Shown piece after piece: positions 45,109 through 55,022 of a stretch of 64,000 bases of DNA. Position numbers and translations under genes: made by a program. Within the stretch, counting starts at the first letter, position 1. Each line of letters begins with the position of its first letter. The DNA is from Oscillospiraceae bacterium (GTDB taxonomy: Bacteria; Bacillota; Clostridia; Oscillospirales; Oscillospiraceae). The notes beneath the pieces are model-generated. The model had not been told where the DNA came from and made no database searches. It saw nothing but the letters and a program-made list of their open reading frames with translations. The DNA lies in the NCBI GenBank assembly GCA_015068455.1, contig SVKO01000001.1, forward strand, positions 345,170-409,169, read 5' to 3'.

Positions 45109-45534
45109 TCATATGTCCTGCTCCGGCTGCTTCAGGCTGTCGCAGAGCTCCGACAGCCATTCGTTATAGTGATCATAGGGGGCCCGGCTCCACCAGTCCA
45201 AAAGCCTGTTTAAAGACGCGATATCCTCTTCGACGCCGGAGCACTTGTACTGCGCCGGATCGCGGTTGACCGTCACGATGTGATGATGATCCTCCCGAAA
45301 GTCGATCCGGTAAATGCAGCAGCCTGTCCAGCTGCGGTGGGCCCAGAGGGTCGATCCCTCCATATACCAGAACCACTTGTCCTCCATCGCCTGCGGAATA
45401 TTGCCGCGGCGAAGCGCAGCCATTTCCGCATCGCTGAAGGATCTGCGGAGCACGAAGGTCTCGTGCCGCTCCGGCATGGGCTCCGTTTTCCAGTCATCGC
45501 GGCGGGCAGCGCCTGTTTTGTTCTTTTCCGTCAT
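45109..45534 (-). CDS. Conserved hypothetical protein
   Basis: 141 residues, soluble, rich in aromatic and charged residues. The core HETFVLRRSFSDAEMAALRRGNIPQAMEDKWFWYMEG (given as the stretch of the middle third, not a contiguous motif of known function) and AHRSWTGCCIYRIDF look strongly conserved and I recall similar domains in gut Firmicutes, sometimes near macrodomain proteins. No catalytic motif is evident. The ATG at 45534 with GGGAG upstream is chosen over a longer start. It has no operon partner. Confidence 0.7.
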   Translation of the reverse strand: MTEKNKTGAARRDDWKTEPMPERHETFVLRRSFSDAEMAALRRGNIPQAMEDKWFWYMEGSTLWAHRSWTGCCIYRIDFREDHHHIVTVNRDPAQYKCSGVEEDIASLNRLLDWWSRAPYDHYNEWLSELCDSLKQPEQDI

Positions 45535-45851
45535 ATGTTTCTCCCATTCAAAGTGCGATTTGTCTGCTTCGCTCCCGTCTGTGATGGCGCCCGGACAGCG
45601 GTTGGGGCGGTCATCTGTTTCAGCCGTCTTTTGCAGCGGCACCGCATAAGGCCGGACGAGCTCCTGCCTGTGTTCATTATATCCGGGATATCCGGCGGAA
45701 TCAAGCGTCCGCGGGCCTGCTTTTTGGCAGACGTATTTTCCTTCCCCGTTTTTTGTTTTCCAAGGTCATTCATACAGAAAAAAGAAGGGCAGCGGATCAA
45801 ATGATCCGCTGCCCAAATTTATGGGGTTGATCGTTTGCTTCCGCCGCGGGA
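45535..45851. other. Intergenic region of 317 bp
   Basis: Apart from the hairpin at 45787-45814 nothing functional is evident. The stretch 45700-45780 is T-rich. No confident promoter for the 45109-45534 gene was found. Confidence 0.5.
45787..45814 (-). terminator. Terminator of the giant SLH protein gene
   Basis: Stem GGGCAGCGGATCA with its complement, two-base loop, followed on the minus strand by a pyrimidine tract TTCTTTTTT. Confidence 0.88.
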
Positions 45852-48800
45852 TCAGTCCTGCGTCGCGCGGTACAGGAAGGTCACGACCTGGCCTCTGGTG
45901 CAGGTGGCGTCCGGGACGAAGGTGGTTTCGGTCATGCCCTTCGTGACATTGTTCTCCACGGCCCAGGCCACGGCGTTCTCATAGAAGGCGCCGGCCTTGA
46001 GGTCGGTGAACGGGGTCTGCGTGCTCTTGGGTGCGGGTTCACCCTTGAAGCGCCACAGGAAGGTCACGATCTGACCGCGGTTGCACTTGCCGTCGGGCGC
46101 GAAGGTGGTGTCCGTCATGCCCTTGGTGATGCCTTCCTCCACAGCCCAGGCCACGGCCTTCTCATAGAAGGCGCCGGGCTTGAGGTCGGTGAACGGGGTC
46201 TTCGTGCTCTTGGGCTCCGGCTCGCCGGCGGCGCGCCACAGGAAGGTCACGACATGGCCTCTGGTGCAGGGGTTGTCGGGGCCGAAGTGGGTGGCGTCGG
46301 TGCCCTTGGTGATCTGCGGGTCGTGATTGAGGGCCCAGTAAACGGCTTCGGTATAGTACTTGGTCGGATCTCGCACGTCAATGAAGGGGAAATCGTCAAT
46401 GGGTTCAATGGAATTGAAGGCGGCCTTCAGATTTTCGATTGCATTGCTGATTTCTTCCTGCGTGGCGTCTTCCTTCGCCAGCACGTCCTTGGCGGCCTTG
46501 AGGGCATCTTCAAATGCCTTGACGGAATCGTCAGTGTACACGCTCGTGTCGATGGCTTCATATGCCTCGATGATTTCCTTCAGCTCCGCCTTGGGATCCT
46601 GCGGGCCATCGTCGAAGGCTTCGGGCTTCCACAGGTAGTCCTCGCACCAGATGCGGAACATCTGGCACCAGGTGTTGAAGTCGTGCGCGCCGGTGACGGT
46701 CATGTACTTGGCATGGACGCCCTGGGCGATCAGGTTTTCAACACTCTGCGGGGCACTGGCGGTCCAGCCGAAGTCGTTGCTGCCGCCGGCGAACAGGATG
46801 TGGGCATACTCGATGCCGGGCACGCCGGCGTTCACGCTCACGCCGCCGGACCACGGGCCGTAGTAGCCGAACTTCTCCGCGTCGGTCTGGGCATTGATGA
46901 TGTTCTGCGTGTTCATGGAGCCCATGCTAAGGCCGCCGAAGGCGCGGTCCATCTTGTCCTTGGACACGTTGTAGTTCTCTTCCACGAAGGGGAGGACCAC
47001 GTTGAACAGGTTGGCATAGGCGTCGGACGTGCTGCCGAGCTGGTTGTTGTTGGTGGTCGGCGAGACGATCACGGCGGGCTCGGTGCGGCCCTCGGCCGCC
47101 AGGTTGTCCATGATCTTCTGGACGGAGCCGATGTTCATCCAGTCGCACTCGTCCTGTCCGCCGCCGTGGAGGATCCAGATGGTCTTGTAGGGCTCGGCTC
47201 TCTCGGCGTCGTAGCCGTAGGGCAGGTAGACGGCAATGTGCTGCGTCTGACCGGCGATTTCGATGGGCACATAGCTCCAGGTGCCGACCTTATCGTCGGT
47301 TCTGGGATTCTCGGCCTCGCGCATCTTCAGGACCTCATAATCCTGCTTTTCATCGTACGGGACGTACAGGTAGTTGTAAGCGTTCTTCTGCTGGGCCGTC
47401 GGGCTCCAGATCGGGCAGTTGGCCGGGTCGGGCAGCATGGTGTCGCTGCTGCCGACGGTGAACCAGTACTGGTTCGCGCCGCAGCACAGAGGCACCTCGT
47501 AGAACCAGTAGCCGCCGCCCAGGTTCTCCATTTCGGTCTTGAAACCGGTGCCGCGCATGAGGCCGGGCCGGTACTCAAACGGGGTGTAATCCTTGGTGTC
47601 GGTGCGGTCGGCGTCATTGCGCAGGCCGATGTCGCCGTTGAAGTACACCTGCTGATCCGTATCGTTCTTGTAGACGAAGCGGGCGGTGTAGCCGGTGGGC
47701 GAATCGGGATCCTTCACAAGGGTCGGACCTTCCTTCAGCTCGGTGGGCAGCAGAGTCTTGGTGCTCTTCTCGCCGCAGCGCGAGCAGATGATCTCCTGCT
47801 TGCCGAACTCGGTGGCGGTGGGGGCGACCAGGATCTCGCCGTCGACCCAGTCATGGCCCAGAGCGGGCACTTTGTCGGTGATCTTGACTCTGCCGCACTT
47901 GGAGCAGGTCATCCGGGTGTAGCCGCCCTCGGTGCAGGTGGGCTCCACGACTTCAATGACCCAGTCGTGCTCGCAGACCTCGCCGTCGGTGAACAGCTGG
48001 ATGGAGCTGCCGGCAGTGCGGATGTTGCCGCTGCTGCTGGAGACGCGGGCGACCGTGAAGCCGGCCTCCGTGCCGGTGATGGCGTAGCGGCTGGTGCCGT
48101 TCTGATAGAGCGTAAGGCCGGTATCCTCCTCGCGCTCGACCACGGACCAGGGGAAGTATCTTGCGCTGGCCTCGTCGAACTCGGTGACCTGCGGCGCGTT
48201 GGCGCCGGAGATGCGGCGCAGGAAGCCGCCGGCGCCGGTGATGAAGTACTGGTCGGCGCCGTCAGCGGCTGCATCGACGCCCTCAGCCTCTTCGATGGTC
48301 CAGATCATATCTTCGGTGACTTCGCTGGTGATCTTGTTGTCGCCGATGGTGACGGCCGCTGCGCCGATCTGGCTGTTGAGGGCATATTTGCCGTCCGCCA
48401 CGATGATGTAGTTGGCGCCGGGGATGATCTCGTCGGTCAGTTTGTACTTGCCGTCGGGTTCTCCGCCCTTCTCCACCAGGGTGTCAATGGCGTCGCGCAG
48501 GGCCTGGGCGGCCGTGTCGATGACCGCCTGCAGGCGGGATTCGGCCAGTGCAGTCCGGGCTTCCGCCAGCTTGGCGTCCAGGTTGGCGAGGGACTCGTCG
48601 GTGTACTTGTCTCTTTCCACAGCCTCAGCCGCGGCGATGGCAGCCTCCAGCTCGGCGGTATCGGCAGTGTCGAGCTTGATAAGGGCGGCAATGGCGTCGC
48701 GCACGGCCTGGGCGGCGTCGTCGACCTCCTCCTGGGTGGCGTCGGCCTTGTCGCGGATCGCTTCGGCGGCAGCCACGGCTGCATCCAGATCCGCAACGGA

Positions 48801-51800
48801 GGCTTCGGTGTAGGCGGTCTTGTCGACCTCGCCGGCCTCGGCGATGGCGGCTTCCAGAGCGGCCTTGTTGACCTTGGGATCGGGCGTTACGGAGCCTTCG
48901 CCGAAGGTCAGGGACTTCAGTGTGAACTTCCGTCCGTTGCCGCGGCTGCTGGCGCTGTAGGCGTCAATGACCAGCTTGGTGGCCTCGATGCCGGAGCTTT
49001 CATAGGCGAACATCTCGGTGAAGGCTTCGCCGTCGTCGCTGCGATAGCAAGTGTAGGCGTCGCCGGCCTTTTCGATCCGGAACCAGAACTCGCCTGCCTC
49101 GGAGAAGCCGGGCGCAGAGTTGACACCCTCTTCATCTTCATGAGTGACGGTGCCGTCATGACGCTCGAAGTTCTGCATCGCGCCGTCGCCGCCGCGGATG
49201 CCGAGCATATTCTGATAGTCGTCGCCCTGGGAGGCAAAGAAGCTGAAGAATGCGTAGCTTCCGCCGCCGTTATTGGGATCATAGTCGAAATTCAGCGTTG
49301 CGGTCCAGTCGCCGGTGACGGGCACTTCGACCACGTCCTCAGCGCCGATATACTCTTCGGTGTTGGGCCGTTTTGCAGGCTCGATGGACATGCGGGTGAC
49401 GATCAGCGGCAGGCCGACGCCCGCTTCCACTTCGGACTGGGTCTTTCCGACGATCTCATACTTGCCGGCGTCTGCGGGATCGGTGAAGTCGATGTTGGGC
49501 AGGCTCGGCTCGGAAAGCTCATACAGCCGGATGGGGCTGCCGGCGGTCTTGATATTGCCGGAGGAGCTGGAAACACGGGCGATGCTGAAGCCGCTCTCGG
49601 CGCCGCTCATGGCATATCTGCTGCTGCCGTTCACATAGAAGGTATAGGCGTCAGTCTCCACCTCGCGCCCGATCAGGGACCAGCCGAAGTAGCGCGCGTT
49701 GGCTTCGTCAAACTCGCCGACCGCCAACGCAGAGCTGTTGCGGCGCAGGTAATTGCCGTCGGAGCCTGTGACGAAATACATATCGCTTCCATCCGAAGCC
49801 GGGTCGAGACCCTCCGCCGGATTGAAGGTCCACAGCATGGTTTCGTTGACTGTGCCGACGATCTTTCCGTCGCGGACCGCGACTTCCGCCGCGCTGAAGC
49901 TGCCGTCGTCTGCGTCATAGCTGAGGGCATACTCGTCGTTTGCCACGATGACGTAGGTGCCGCCGGGCACGACCTCGGAGGCGAGCACATAGGTGCCGGA
50001 GGGCTTGACAGCTTCGCCTTCGATGTAGTTCACGGCGTAGATCTGCTCCATGAGCTCGTCGCCGGTGACCTTGATATAGACCGTATCGGGGATGGCTCTG
50101 GGCTTGCCGCTTTCGTTCGGCACGAAGTTGCCGTCAGCGTCCTTGGACAGGTACTCGACGGTGGCGCCTTCCACGGGCGTGGCGTCGATGGCCAGACCGT
50201 CGTTGTCGGGCGCGGTGCCCTTGGGAACGGTGACGTTGATCTCGTAGTTCTCGGGGGTGAATTTCTTATACTTCGTCACGCCGATGGCCAGCTTCTGCAG
50301 ACCGGGCTCGACCTTGACGCAGACGGTGAATTCCTCAGAGGCGGATACGCCGCTGGGACCGGTGACGGTGGCAGTGAGGGTTGCCACGCCCTGGCCCTTC
50401 ATGACCAGCTGGCCGTCCTCCACAGCCACGACCTCGGGACGGTTGGAGGTGTACTCCACCGCGTAGGTGTCGGGCAGGGTGAACTTCTCGCCGATGTGCG
50501 GCAGCTCGTCGGCGGTCTTGCCGGCTTCGAGGCGCGGCAGGGAAGCGGCGGTGTCGGGGCTGGCAAAGCCGTTGCCGGCCTCGGTGGCGGCGGCAGCGTC
50601 CACGCCGATGTCCACGCCGGGCACGTTCTTGACCACGCGGGTGCCGTACAGCTTTTCGTTGGCCATGGTGACGCCCAGGCTGGGGATGATGACGTTCTTG
50701 GAAGCGTCGTCGCTCAGGCTGAAGATCACGCGCTCGGAGATGCCCTTGGCATCGTCGCCGGGCTGGGTGAGCTTGACGGTGACGACGGCCGGATCCTCGC
50801 GGATCGCGCCGTTCTCGATCTTGAATTCCTCGGAGAGGTCGGTGGCTTCGTTGAAGTCGCTGCTCATGGCGACCCAGATCTTCCAGGTGCCGGGCGTCAG
50901 CTCGTAGCAGTCGGCCTCCTCGTTGAAGAAGGCCAGATCCGCGACCTTCACGGGGATGGTCACGTCCACGGTGGCGTTGGCGCCGACTTCGACCTTGTCA
51001 AAGCCCACGAGGCGCTTGAGGGGGATGTTGTTGGTGCCGGCGCCGGGGGACACGGCGTACACCTCGGCGACCTGCTTGCCGGGAACGTCGGAGTTGTTCT
51101 TGATCTGGAAGCTGACGTCGATGGTGCTGTCGCCGGTGATGGGCGCGTCGGCGGTGCCGACCACGAGGCCGTTCTTGGCGGAAGCGCCCAGCATGGAGCC
51201 GGAGGCGGCATAGGCAAAGTCGGAGTAGCTCAGACCGAAGCCGAAGGGATAGATGGTCTGCTCGACGTTGTACATATAGGTACGGCCGCCCTTTCCGTTG
51301 GAGGGGAACAGGCTGTAGTCGAAGAAGCCCGGGGTATCGTTGATCATGTCCTTCAGCCAGGTGGCGTTCATGCGGCCGGAGGGATTGTTCTTGCCGGTGA
51401 TGGCTTCGCCGAAGCCGGTGCCCTTGCGGAAGCCGTTGAAGCCGGACCACAGGATGGCGTCCACGCCATCGGTGAGGTCGCTGACCATCTGCACAGGACC
51501 GTAGGTCTCCATGACCAGCACGAGCTTCTTGGGGTTCTTGGCTTTGACGGCCTTGAGCATGTCGATCTGCGCCTGGGCCAGGTTCAGGTCGGTGCGGTCG
51601 CCGTCCTCACGGGAGTCGCCGGAGCCCTGTCCGACCACCACGATGGCCAGGTCGAGATCCTCAGCCACCTGGCTGACGTCGATCTGGCTGGACTGCAGCC
51701 GCGTGAAGGAGTTGCGGCTCACGCTGCTTGAGAAGCCGTAGTAGTAGTTGATGTTGACATTGTCGACGGCAGACTGGGGATAGTAGGAGCTGTCGGCAAA

Positions 51801-53306
51801 GGCGGTCTTGATGGCCTGCTCGATGGTGACGACGTTGGCCTCGTTGCGCAGGGTGGAGGAGTAGCCGCCGCGGAAGTTGGACTGACCGACGGGGCCGACG
51901 ATGGCAACGTCGTAGCCGTCCGCTGCGCTGATCTCTTCCGCCGTGATGGGCAGAGCTTTGTCTTCGTTCTGCAGCAGAACGATGGTGCTGCGGGACAGGT
52001 CGTCCGCCAGGTCGATACGCTCCTGGGTCTGACCGGCGACCCCGTTGACGTAGGCGCCGCCGTTGCCGGCGTCGAGACGGGCCTTGCCCTCGGTGGCGTA
52101 GAAGTTATCCTCGTCGAATTCGCCCAGCTTCATGCGCTGGGTCATCAGACGGGCCACGCTGACCTCCGCCTGCTGCCTGGTGAAGTAGCCCTTGTCGGTA
52201 ACGACGGGGCTGCCGTCGGCTTCGGCCTTGAGCTGCTCATAGTTTGAAGCATAGGAGCCGAGGCTGTCGGTCTCGCCGGCGTTGCACTGCAGGTCCAGGC
52301 CGTTGGCCAGGGCGTTGGCGAAGCCTTCGCCCAGGGTGTAGTTGGCGTTGGTATGGGGGTTGTTCTTATGGACGCTGCGGTTGTAGGAGACGGCGACGGA
52401 GTCGCAGTCGGAGACGATGTAACCGGAGAAACCATAAGACTGACGCAGCAGCGTGTCCATATAGTAGGAGCTGAAGGAGATGGGGATGCCGGACACGGAG
52501 CTGTATGCCATCATGACCGAGCTGACGTCGGCGTTCTTCGTCACGATGCGGGAGGCGCGGGTGTAGTACTCGCGCATCTCGCGGACGGTGACGTTGTCCG
52601 CGCCGGAGGTGTAGCGGTTCTTCTCGGAGTTGTTGGCGGCATAGTGCTTGATGGTGGTGCCGGCCTGCTTCACGCCCTCACCGTTGGCGTTCTTGCGGAT
52701 GTACTCGCCTGCATAGGTCTTGCCCTCGACGCCGTTGACGAAGGCGGAGCCCAGAAGACCGGTAACAAAAGGATCTTCGCCGTAGCCCTCGTCGTTGCGG
52801 CCCCAGCGGGGATCGCGGGCCAGGTTGATGGTCGGGGAGAACATGGTGAGGTTGTAGCGGTTGCCCTTGACGCGCTCACGGATCTCCGCGCCGATCTGCA
52901 CAGCCTCGCGATAGTAGATATCGGGGTCCCAGGACGCGCCCATGGAATAGCTGGACGGGAACGAGGAGCCGTCGGTCTGGATGCCGAACCAGCCCTCCTG
53001 GTTGTAGCCGTGCAGCGCTTCGTTCCACCACATGTAAGTGGCGACGCCGAGGCGGGAGATGGCCGGAGAGTTGTAGCCCTCCGTCTGAGAGATCATCTCC
53101 TCCTCCGTCATGCGGGAAACCAGGTCCACCGCACGTTCGGCGTAGGAGTAGCTCTCGTCCTTGTACAGAGGAACGACTTCCGGTGCGTCGATCTTGACAG
53201 AGACGGGATCTGCCGCATCTGCAGCAGAAACGGTGAGTGCGGGCAGCATGCCGAAGATCATGCAGGCGGCCAGCACAACGGAAAGGAATTTGCTGATTTT
53301 CTTCAT
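45852..53306 (-). CDS. Giant cell-surface GH3 glycosidase/CE1 esterase with SLH anchor
   Basis: 2,484 residues. Signal peptide (1-28), GH3 N-terminal domain (about 60-400) with nucleophile Asp300 in IVSDCDSV and xylosidase-type WWNEALHGYN, GH3 C-terminal domain (about 440-690), and FnIII-like domain (about 765-850). A Big2-like domain (about 940-1010) precedes a duplicated beta-rich module (about 1103-1255 and 1619-1772). A concanavalin-like domain (about 1335-1468) and two FIVAR spacers (about 1475-1614) lie between the copies. A cysteine-rich ribbon (about 1780-1846), an E-set domain (about 1860-1990) and a CE1 feruloyl-esterase-like domain (about 2010-2232; Ser2127 in GGLSMGS, His2208 in GAHDF) follow. 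A third FIVAR (about 2235-2300) and three SLH repeats (about 2305-2484) end it. It probably removes xylose or arabinose and feruloyl groups from xylan at the cell surface; specificity is inferred. Confidence 0.9.
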   Translation of the reverse strand: MKKISKFLSVVLAACMIFGMLPALTVSAADAADPVSVKIDAPEVVPLYKDESYSYAERAVDLVSRMTEEEMISQTEGYNSPAISRLGVATYMWWNEALHGYNQEGWFGIQTDGSSFPSSYSMGASWDPDIYYREAVQIGAEIRERVKGNRYNLTMFSPTINLARDPRWGRNDEGYGEDPFVTGLLGSAFVNGVEGKTYAGEYIRKNANGEGVKQAGTTIKHYAANNSEKNRYTSGADNVTVREMREYYTRASRIVTKNADVSSVMMAYSSVSGIPISFSSYYMDTLLRQSYGFSGYIVSDCDSVAVSYNRSVHKNNPHTNANYTLGEGFANALANGLDLQCNAGETDSLGSYASNYEQLKAEADGSPVVTDKGYFTRQQAEVSVARLMTQRMKLGEFDEDNFYATEGKARLDAGNGGAYVNGVAGQTQERIDLADDLSRSTIVLLQNEDKALPITAEEISAADGYDVAIVGPVGQSNFRGGYSSTLRNEANVVTIEQAIKTAFADSSYYPQSAVDNVNINYYYGFSSSVSRNSFTRLQSSQIDVSQVAEDLDLAIVVVGQGSGDSREDGDRTDLNLAQAQIDMLKAVKAKNPKKLVLVMETYGPVQMVSDLTDGVDAILWSGFNGFRKGTGFGEAITGKNNPSGRMNATWLKDMINDTPGFFDYSLFPSNGKGGRTYMYNVEQTIYPFGFGLSYSDFAYAASGSMLGASAKNGLVVGTADAPITGDSTIDVSFQIKNNSDVPGKQVAEVYAVSPGAGTNNIPLKRLVGFDKVEVGANATVDVTIPVKVADLAFFNEEADCYELTPGTWKIWVAMSSDFNEATDLSEEFKIENGAIREDPAVVTVKLTQPGDDAKGISERVIFSLSDDASKNVIIPSLGVTMANEKLYGTRVVKNVPGVDIGVDAAAATEAGNGFASPDTAASLPRLEAGKTADELPHIGEKFTLPDTYAVEYTSNRPEVVAVEDGQLVMKGQGVATLTATVTGPSGVSASEEFTVCVKVEPGLQKLAIGVTKYKKFTPENYEINVTVPKGTAPDNDGLAIDATPVEGATVEYLSKDADGNFVPNESGKPRAIPDTVYIKVTGDELMEQIYAVNYIEGEAVKPSGTYVLASEVVPGGTYVIVANDEYALSYDADDGSFSAAEVAVRDGKIVGTVNETMLWTFNPAEGLDPASDGSDMYFVTGSDGNYLRRNSSALAVGEFDEANARYFGWSLIGREVETDAYTFYVNGSSRYAMSGAESGFSIARVSSSSGNIKTAGSPIRLYELSEPSLPNIDFTDPADAGKYEIVGKTQSEVEAGVGLPLIVTRMSIEPAKRPNTEEYIGAEDVVEVPVTGDWTATLNFDYDPNNGGGSYAFFSFFASQGDDYQNMLGIRGGDGAMQNFERHDGTVTHEDEEGVNSAPGFSEAGEFWFRIEKAGDAYTCYRSDDGEAFTEMFAYESSGIEATKLVIDAYSASSRGNGRKFTLKSLTFGEGSVTPDPKVNKAALEAAIAEAGEVDKTAYTEASVADLDAAVAAAEAIRDKADATQEEVDDAAQAVRDAIAALIKLDTADTAELEAAIAAAEAVERDKYTDESLANLDAKLAEARTALAESRLQAVIDTAAQALRDAIDTLVEKGGEPDGKYKLTDEIIPGANYIIVADGKYALNSQIGAAAVTIGDNKITSEVTEDMIWTIEEAEGVDAAADGADQYFITGAGGFLRRISGANAPQVTEFDEASARYFPWSVVEREEDTGLTLYQNGTSRYAITGTEAGFTVARVSSSSGNIRTAGSSIQLFTDGEVCEHDWVIEVVEPTCTEGGYTRMTCSKCGRVKITDKVPALGHDWVDGEILVAPTATEFGKQEIICSRCGEKSTKTLLPTELKEGPTLVKDPDSPTGYTARFVYKNDTDQQVYFNGDIGLRNDADRTDTKDYTPFEYRPGLMRGTGFKTEMENLGGGYWFYEVPLCCGANQYWFTVGSSDTMLPDPANCPIWSPTAQQKNAYNYLYVPYDEKQDYEVLKMREAENPRTDDKVGTWSYVPIEIAGQTQHIAVYLPYGYDAERAEPYKTIWILHGGGQDECDWMNIGSVQKIMDNLAAEGRTEPAVIVSPTTNNNQLGSTSDAYANLFNVVLPFVEENYNVSKDKMDRAFGGLSMGSMNTQNIINAQTDAEKFGYYGPWSGGVSVNAGVPGIEYAHILFAGGSNDFGWTASAPQSVENLIAQGVHAKYMTVTGAHDFNTWCQMFRIWCEDYLWKPEAFDDGPQDPKAELKEIIEAYEAIDTSVYTDDSVKAFEDALKAAKDVLAKEDATQEEISNAIENLKAAFNSIEPIDDFPFIDVRDPTKYYTEAVYWALNHDPQITKGTDATHFGPDNPCTRGHVVTFLWRAAGEPEPKSTKTPFTDLKPGAFYEKAVAWAVEEGITKGMTDTTFAPDGKCNRGQIVTFLWRFKGEPAPKSTQTPFTDLKAGAFYENAVAWAVENNVTKGMTETTFVPDATCTRGQVVTFLYRATQD

Positions 53307-53557
53307 TGTTTCCTCCTTAAAAATATGAAACGTTCTCCTGGTCTTTCATTGCCGCGTGCAGGCGGCACTGCGCTGTCACCCCTTTTCGATATGGAATCTC
53401 ACGCACAGGCTGATTCATGAAGAGCTGTGCGAATCCGTGAGTTTTTACCTGTCTGCAAAGGCAGAGAGGAGACGATGGCGGCACGCCGTGATGACTGCAT
53501 GCGGGGGACGTCGTCTGCGCTCGAAAATCAGTTATTCTCACCAGATTTGATTGTATA

Positions 53558-53586
53558 ATTTTACTACTTCCACTATAATATTTCAA
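53558..53586 (-). promoter_or_regulatory. Promoter of the giant SLH protein gene
   Basis: Minus-strand TTGAAA (53581-53586) and TAAAAT (53558-53563), 17-bp spacing. It implies a leader of about 245 nt ending in AAGGAGGAAACA before the ATG. I see no known riboswitch in the leader. Confidence 0.6.
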
Positions 53587-53748
53587 GAATCTTTGACTTG
53601 CGGCGAATGAAAACGGCACAGTGCTTAAAAGAAACGCAGTTATTTTGTGCACTCTGTTCATTAAAAAACGCTAATGAGACGGAGTCTGAATTAAGGCCGA
53701 TGAAAAATGCCGGTTTTAAACGAAAACAGCCGTTGCAGGTAAAAGTTT

Positions 53749-53798
53749 AGTACGAAAAAGTACGATTTTCCCTGAAAAACGGAATGAAAAAAGTACGA
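53749..53798 (+). repeat. Three AGTACGA direct repeats
   Basis: AGTACGA occurs at 53749-53755, 53759-53765 (one helical turn apart) and 53792-53798, in the AT-rich gap between the giant gene and the next plus-strand gene. A related CATACGA lies at 53802. They may be binding sites of an unknown regulator. Confidence 0.4.
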
Positions 53799-53987
53799 GA
53801 TCATACGATGCTGCAACGCGGTTTCCCGGCGCCTCCGGCCGCGCCGTCCGCCGCTTTCGCAAAAGAAGAGCCCGCGGCCGTTCCGGACGAAGGAATCGGT
53901 ATGGCGGTATTTTTATTCATTCGGCGTATGCGCCGGCTTCGGCCCGGAAGCAGGGCGTTTCCCTGTTCTGCCCGGGAAAGAGCCCCA

Positions 53988-54016
53988 TGGACATCTGCAC
54001 GATTGCATGATACAAT
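53988..54016 (+). promoter_or_regulatory. Promoter of the Pr6Pr-like membrane protein gene
   Basis: TGGACA (53988-53993) and TACAAT (54011-54016), 17-bp spacing; 44 bp before the start codon, with AAAGGGGGA as ribosome site. Confidence 0.6.
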
Positions 54017-54060
54017 GAAAAAAACAGAACGATTGTTTTTGCGGAAAGGGGGACGTTTTC

Positions 54061-54945
54061 ATGAAGGATCCGGCCATCCGGAGCAACCGGATGCAGTGCC
54101 TGTTCGCGCTGATCGGCGCGAGCATCGTGGCGGTGTGCGTCTGCGTGGGCGTGGTCATGAACCTGGTGACGCTGTACGACGAGAACTTCGACCACATGGG
54201 CATCCGCACCTTCTGCATGTTCACGGTCAATTCCAATATCCTCGCGGGGCTGGCCATGCTGCTGTGCATCCCCTATACCGTGGACGGTCTGCGCACGGGG
54301 TATTACCATCTGCCGGACTGGGTCGTGGTGCTGATGCATGTCGCCGTCACCGCCGTGTCCCTCACCTTCCTGGTCTCGCTGCTGATCCTGGCGCCGGTCA
54401 AGGGGTTTGTGCTGATCTTCACCGGCTCGCGCTTCTTCCTCCACGGCGTGTGCCCGATCCTGTCCATCGTCACGTTCTGCTGCTTCATCAACAGCCACCT
54501 GATCCGCCTCAAGGAGTCGCCCCTGGCGCTGATCCCCGTCTTTATCTACGCCGTCGTTTATCTCGTGATGGTGGTCTTCATCGGCGAGGCGCACGGCGGA
54601 TGGAACGACTTCTACGGCTTCGTCACCCGGGTCCCCCTCTGGGTGTCGCTGGTGCTGATCATGCCCGTGACCTACGGCATCGCCATGCTGCTGCGACTGG
54701 GGCACAACCGCTGCTGCCTCCGCCGCCGGGAGAAGGACGCGGCGCTTTACCGGGCGGCCTACACCGGCGCCGACCTGCGCCAGGTGGTGGAGGAGATGGC
54801 CCGCGCCTGCCGGCGGGAGCTCAAGACCGACAGCATCGTGATCCCATCCAAGACCATCGGATATATGATCCAGAACAGCGGCGCCGATCTGGACCAGACG
54901 GAGCTGTGCCGGCGCTATCTCGAAGCCTTCCTGGCGGAGGCCTGA
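54061..54945 (+). CDS. Pr6Pr-like integral membrane protein
   Basis: 294 residues, six predicted transmembrane helices (about 12-35, 55-75, 85-112, 118-142, 150-170, 195-215). FCMFTVNSNILAGLAMLL and FFLHGVCPILSIVTF recall the FxVQSN and H...P motifs of the Pr6Pr family. The last 75 residues form a soluble tail. The function of the family is unknown. It is monocistronic, between its own promoter and terminator. Confidence 0.72.
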   Translation: MKDPAIRSNRMQCLFALIGASIVAVCVCVGVVMNLVTLYDENFDHMGIRTFCMFTVNSNILAGLAMLLCIPYTVDGLRTGYYHLPDWVVVLMHVAVTAVSLTFLVSLLILAPVKGFVLIFTGSRFFLHGVCPILSIVTFCCFINSHLIRLKESPLALIPVFIYAVVYLVMVVFIGEAHGGWNDFYGFVTRVPLWVSLVLIMPVTYGIAMLLRLGHNRCCLRRREKDAALYRAAYTGADLRQVVEEMARACRRELKTDSIVIPSKTIGYMIQNSGADLDQTELCRRYLEAFLAEA

Positions 54946-54958
54946 CATCATACATACC

Positions 54959-54997
54959 GCCGCCGCAAGCGCTCTTCGCTTGCGGCGGCGTTTGTTT
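54959..54997 (+). terminator. Terminator after the Pr6Pr-like gene
   Basis: A 14-bp stem CGCCGCCGCAAGCG with loop CTCTT, then a T-rich tract TTTGTTT. Confidence 0.88.
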
Positions 54998-55022
54998 CCG
55001 GAGATCCGCGCGGGCCGCGGTA

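Noticed and set aside
46254-51731. 1,825-codon open frame antisense to the giant SLH gene
   Set aside because: It is the shadow of a GC-rich coding region; composition is Gly/Val/Asp/His-rich low-information sequence with no ribosome site or domain, while the opposite strand shows a signal peptide and known domains.
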